Positions 61,838-64,000 of a stretch of 64,000 bases of DNA are shown here, piece after piece (the stretch's first letter is position 1; each line of letters opens with the position of its first letter). The notes beneath the pieces are model-generated. The model saw only the letters and a program-made list of their open reading frames with translations, ran no database searches and was not told the DNA's origin. This DNA is from DT-110 sp030148525. Lineage in GTDB: Bacteria > Bacteroidota > Bacteroidia > Chitinophagales > Saprospiraceae. Location of the stretch: contig OZ245751.1 in assembly GCA_965227445.1 (NCBI GenBank), forward strand, positions 868,001 to 932,000. Direction: 5' to 3'. A program made the position numbers and the translations under genes.

Positions 61838-61914
61838 AGGTGTGAGGTTTGAGGTGTGGGGTTTGAGGTTAGGTTAGAGGTCACCTCAAACCTCAAACCT
61901 CAAACCTCAAACCT
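61838..61914. repeat. Heptanucleotide repeats forming an inverted repeat
   Basis: Four perfect tandem copies of CCTCAAA (61884-61911) plus a partial fifth, preceded by an imperfect run of the complementary TTTGAGG/TGTGAGG units (61838-61882). The two arms can form a long hairpin directly upstream of the gpsA -7 box. Confidence 0.8.
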
Positions 61915-61920
61915 GATTAC

Positions 61921-61928
61921 TATATTTG
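61921..61928 (+). promoter_or_regulatory. -7 promoter box immediately before gpsA
   Basis: TATATTTG fits the consensus; only 4 bases separate it from the ATG at 61933, so the transcript may begin at the start codon. No -33 TTG at the expected distance; the repeat array lies there. Confidence 0.5.
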
Positions 61929-61932
61929 CACC

Positions 61933-62982
61933 ATGAGTAAAGCAAACAGTCTGGGTTGTGTAGGGGTAGTAGGGGCTGGAAGTTTTGGTACGGCCATCGC
62001 TAACTTGCTGGCGGTCAATGCCGACGTGGTATTGTTTAGCCGCACCCAGGAAGTTGTTGACCGGGTTAATACGGAGCACCGAAATTTCGGAGTGGACTTA
62101 TCCTCCCGTATTCGTGCCACGTCCGACATCGAAGACCTGACCGGACATTGTTCACTGATCTATCCGATAGTACCCTCCGATAATTTCCGTTTGATGATGC
62201 AGACCCTGGGGCCTCATTTGCGTCCTTCGCACATCCTGATTCACGGCACGAAGGGTTTCGATGTGCACGGTATTGACGAGGACGATTTAGACGGAAAAAA
62301 ACTACTTCCCAGGCACGTGAGCACCATGAGTCAGGTTATTGCTCAGGAAAGTGTGGTGCGGCGTATCGGCTGTTTGTCCGGGCCAAATCTGGCCAGCGAG
62401 ATCATGGAAGGGCAGCCTACCGCAACGGTTATCGGAAGTCGCTTCGATGAAGTCATCAGCCTGGGTAAGCGCAGTTTGCAAAGTGATGCTTTCCACGTAT
62501 TCGGTACGCCCGATATCATTGGTGCCGAACTCGCCGGAGCACTGAAGAACATCATTGCCATCGGTTCTGGAATACTGATGGGCCGCGGATTAGGTAAGAA
62601 CATTCAAGCGATGCTTATCACTCGGGGATTAAGCGAAATGGTCTACTTCGGTAATGCCTTTGGTGCCGAGAATACAGCTTTTTTTGGGACCGCCGGCATC
62701 GGAGACCTGGTAGCTACCGCCACTAGTAAGAATAGCCGGAACTTCACCTTCGGTTTCCGGCTTGGTAAAGGGGAGGATATGGAATCCATCCAGGCCACCA
62801 TGCCCGAATTGGCCGAAGGTGTCCGCACCCTCAATATTACGCGCAGCCTGGCCAACCATTACCGCCTTAAATTACCTATCACCCGCATGCTCTATCGCGT
62901 AGTCTTCGAGGAATTCGATATCGATGAGGCTATCCGCTACCTGATCAATTATCCGTACGATGTGGATGTGGATTTTCTGTAA
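61933..62982 (+). CDS. gpsA: NAD(P)H-dependent glycerol-3-phosphate dehydrogenase
   Basis: 349 residues. N-terminal Rossmann motif GVVGAGSFGTAIANLLA; the C-terminal domain includes GPNLASEIMEGQPTATVI (the GPSFA-like segment), ELAGALKNIIAIGSGI with the catalytic Lys, ITRGLSEMVYFG and FGTAGIGDLVATATSKNSRN. It reduces dihydroxyacetone phosphate to sn-glycerol-3-phosphate for phospholipid synthesis. The start cannot be moved downstream without losing the nucleotide-binding glycine loop. Confidence 0.94.
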   Translation: MSKANSLGCVGVVGAGSFGTAIANLLAVNADVVLFSRTQEVVDRVNTEHRNFGVDLSSRIRATSDIEDLTGHCSLIYPIVPSDNFRLMMQTLGPHLRPSHILIHGTKGFDVHGIDEDDLDGKKLLPRHVSTMSQVIAQESVVRRIGCLSGPNLASEIMEGQPTATVIGSRFDEVISLGKRSLQSDAFHVFGTPDIIGAELAGALKNIIAIGSGILMGRGLGKNIQAMLITRGLSEMVYFGNAFGAENTAFFGTAGIGDLVATATSKNSRNFTFGFRLGKGEDMESIQATMPELAEGVRTLNITRSLANHYRLKLPITRMLYRVVFEEFDIDEAIRYLINYPYDVDVDFL

Positions 62983-62990
62983 GCAATGCT

Positions 62991-63049
62991 GAATGTTGAG
63001 TGATGAATGCTCAATGGCAAAACCATTCAGCATTGAGCATTCAACATTC
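62991..63049. repeat. Inverted repeat behind gpsA
   Basis: TGAATGCTCAATG at 63004-63016 is the reverse complement of CATTGAGCATTCA at 63031-63043; GAATGTTGA (62991-62999) and TCAACATTC (63041-63049) extend the arms imperfectly. No T-tract follows, so its use as a terminator is doubtful. Confidence 0.6.
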
Positions 63050-63117
63050 CAAGTTGAGCACAACGTTTTTCGCTCCCCAGCGTTCTATAATCAAGCAGAT
63101 ACCCACAAAAACCAAAC

Positions 63118-64000
63118 ATGCCCTGGAGTTTACTTTTTCTTACGCTAACCATACCCTTCGCTATCCAATCCGTGGAAGGGCTACCGGCAGGTCCCGCTCA
63201 GCCGGTGGAAGGGCCCGGTAGTACCGTATATGTCCACGACAGTGTGCGCATGCTCGACTACGCCGAGGAGCCCCACGGTTACTGGCTCTTCGAGCCGGAA
63301 AGTCCTCGTCCTGATTCGGCGCCGGTAGTCATTTTTACGCACGGTTACGGTGCCATCAATCCCATGGTGTACGGTGGATGGATTCGCCATATTGTCCGCA
63401 AAGGAAATATTGTGGTATTTCCGCGCTACCAGAAAAATATGTGGCAGCCCTGGCCGCAGCGATTTGATAATAATATCACCCGCGGTATTCAACACGCCCG
63501 GGTGGAACTACAACAGCCCGGCCACGTAAGCCCCGATTGGTCGCAACTCATCATGGTCGGCCATTCTTACGGGGCCGCAATGACCGCCTATTTCGCTTCG
63601 GAATACGAAAAATACCAATTGCCCAAACCCAGGGGCGTTATGCTCTGTGCACCCGGTACAGGTCCAGCCCGTGCCGGCCGATTGAAGGATTACAGCTCAA
63701 TTCCCGATGATATCGCCATTCTGCTGATCAATAATGCCGAAGACCAGGTGGTGGGTGATCGATTCCAGCATCGCATCTTCTCCACGGCCACCCCAACTGC
63801 TCAGCGAAACATGCTGCGACAAATTCCCGATGAACACGGTGCACCGGCTATCGGCGCGCATCACAATGAATGTTACAGCCTCGATGCGGCCTTTGATACG
63901 GGATTGAGAAACCCGACTGTGGTGCGGTCCTTTCGGGTTGGACAAACCGATGCCCTTGATTACTATGGGTACTGGAAACTATTCGATGCTATGAGCGATT
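63118..64000 (+). CDS. Exported alpha/beta hydrolase (3' end outside window)
   Basis: ATG 63118 opens a frame without stop to the end of the window (294 codons visible). Signal-like N-terminus MPWSLLFLTLTIPFAIQSVE. Alpha/beta-hydrolase marks: VVIFTHGYGAINPMVYGGWI (the HG oxyanion segment) and the nucleophile elbow GHSYG with Ser 150; later IAILLINNAEDQVV, the probable acid strand with D near residue 210. The HH at AIGAHHNECY could include the catalytic His, to be confirmed. Resembles lipase/chlorophyllase-like or PET-hydrolase-like dienelactone-type hydrolases; substrate not assignable. Confidence 0.82.
   Translation, partial: MPWSLLFLTLTIPFAIQSVEGLPAGPAQPVEGPGSTVYVHDSVRMLDYAEEPHGYWLFEPESPRPDSAPVVIFTHGYGAINPMVYGGWIRHIVRKGNIVVFPRYQKNMWQPWPQRFDNNITRGIQHARVELQQPGHVSPDWSQLIMVGHSYGAAMTAYFASEYEKYQLPKPRGVMLCAPGTGPARAGRLKDYSSIPDDIAILLINNAEDQVVGDRFQHRIFSTATPTAQRNMLRQIPDEHGAPAIGAHHNECYSLDAAFDTGLRNPTVVRSFRVGQTDALDYYGYWKLFDAMSD

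Noticed and set aside
61838..61914. Short CRISPR-like array
   Set aside because: Units are 7-bp head-to-tail repeats with no spacers and no cas genes nearby.

Overview
The window reads as a chromosomal segment of a Bacteroidota bacterium, most likely in or near Saprospiria (Lewinella-like). That placement is an inference from gene content: two SusC/SusD pairs, type IX secretion C-terminal domains, a fused E1 dehydrogenase, DUF4249/DUF4252/DUF1573/2TM families, Bacteroidota-type promoters (TAnnTTTG) and a division/cell-wall (dcw) cluster without murF or ddl. Base composition is near 50% GC. No rRNA, tRNA or CRISPR array was found.

Layout. 1-3.3 kb: 3' part of a secreted metalloprotease and a DsrE-like protein. 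3.3-7.8 kb: SusC/SusD pair 1. 8.3-10.7 kb: fused alpha/beta E1 2-oxoacid dehydrogenase. 11-13.3 kb: DUF1573 protein, a candidate small RNA on the minus strand, yaaA and a lipoprotein. 13.5-16.9 kb: two tandem 2TM-domain genes, the second split by a 2,450-bp IS91-like element carrying its own tyrosine integrase. 16.9-18.7 kb: an outer-membrane protein, a repeat and a polyprenol-phosphate mannosyltransferase-like gene. 18.9-34.4 kb: the dcw cluster mraZ-rsmH-ftsL-ftsI-murE-mraY-murD-ftsW-murG-murC-ftsQ-ftsA-ftsZ, all on the plus strand, with overlapping or closely spaced genes, a MraZ-type operator at the front and a strong terminator behind ftsZ. 34.7-37.1 kb: a small orphan gene and typA. 37.3-43 kb (minus): Tat-exported sugar isomerase/epimerase and SusC/SusD pair 2. 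43.5-48.7 kb (minus): a large BNR/sortilin-like secreted protein, then ECF sigma, a membrane anti-sigma candidate and two DUF4252 proteins. 48.9-51.2 kb: LptF/G-family permease and PAP2 phosphatase. 51.3-52.9 kb (minus): sodium:alanine symporter. 53-58.5 kb: ECF sigma, FecR, STN-type TonB receptor and DUF4249 lipoprotein, a cell-surface signalling and uptake locus. 58.6-61.7 kb: Crp/Fnr regulator, DUF547, a TapB/DUF3108-like protein, a MITE-like nested repeat and a small stand-alone gliding-motility C-terminal-domain protein. 61.9-64 kb: gpsA and the 5' part of an alpha/beta hydrolase.

The points most worth a second look are the clean IS insertion whose removal restores an intact reading frame; the A8 tract that puts the integrase ATG out of frame with its body; the promoter-plus-terminator unit at about 11.8 kb that looks like a small RNA; a 103-bp three-hairpin repeat present as two identical copies plus one diverged copy, one of them nested in a larger inverted-repeat element; the probable leaderless gpsA transcript behind heptanucleotide repeats; and the orphan small gene with its own promoter and terminator.
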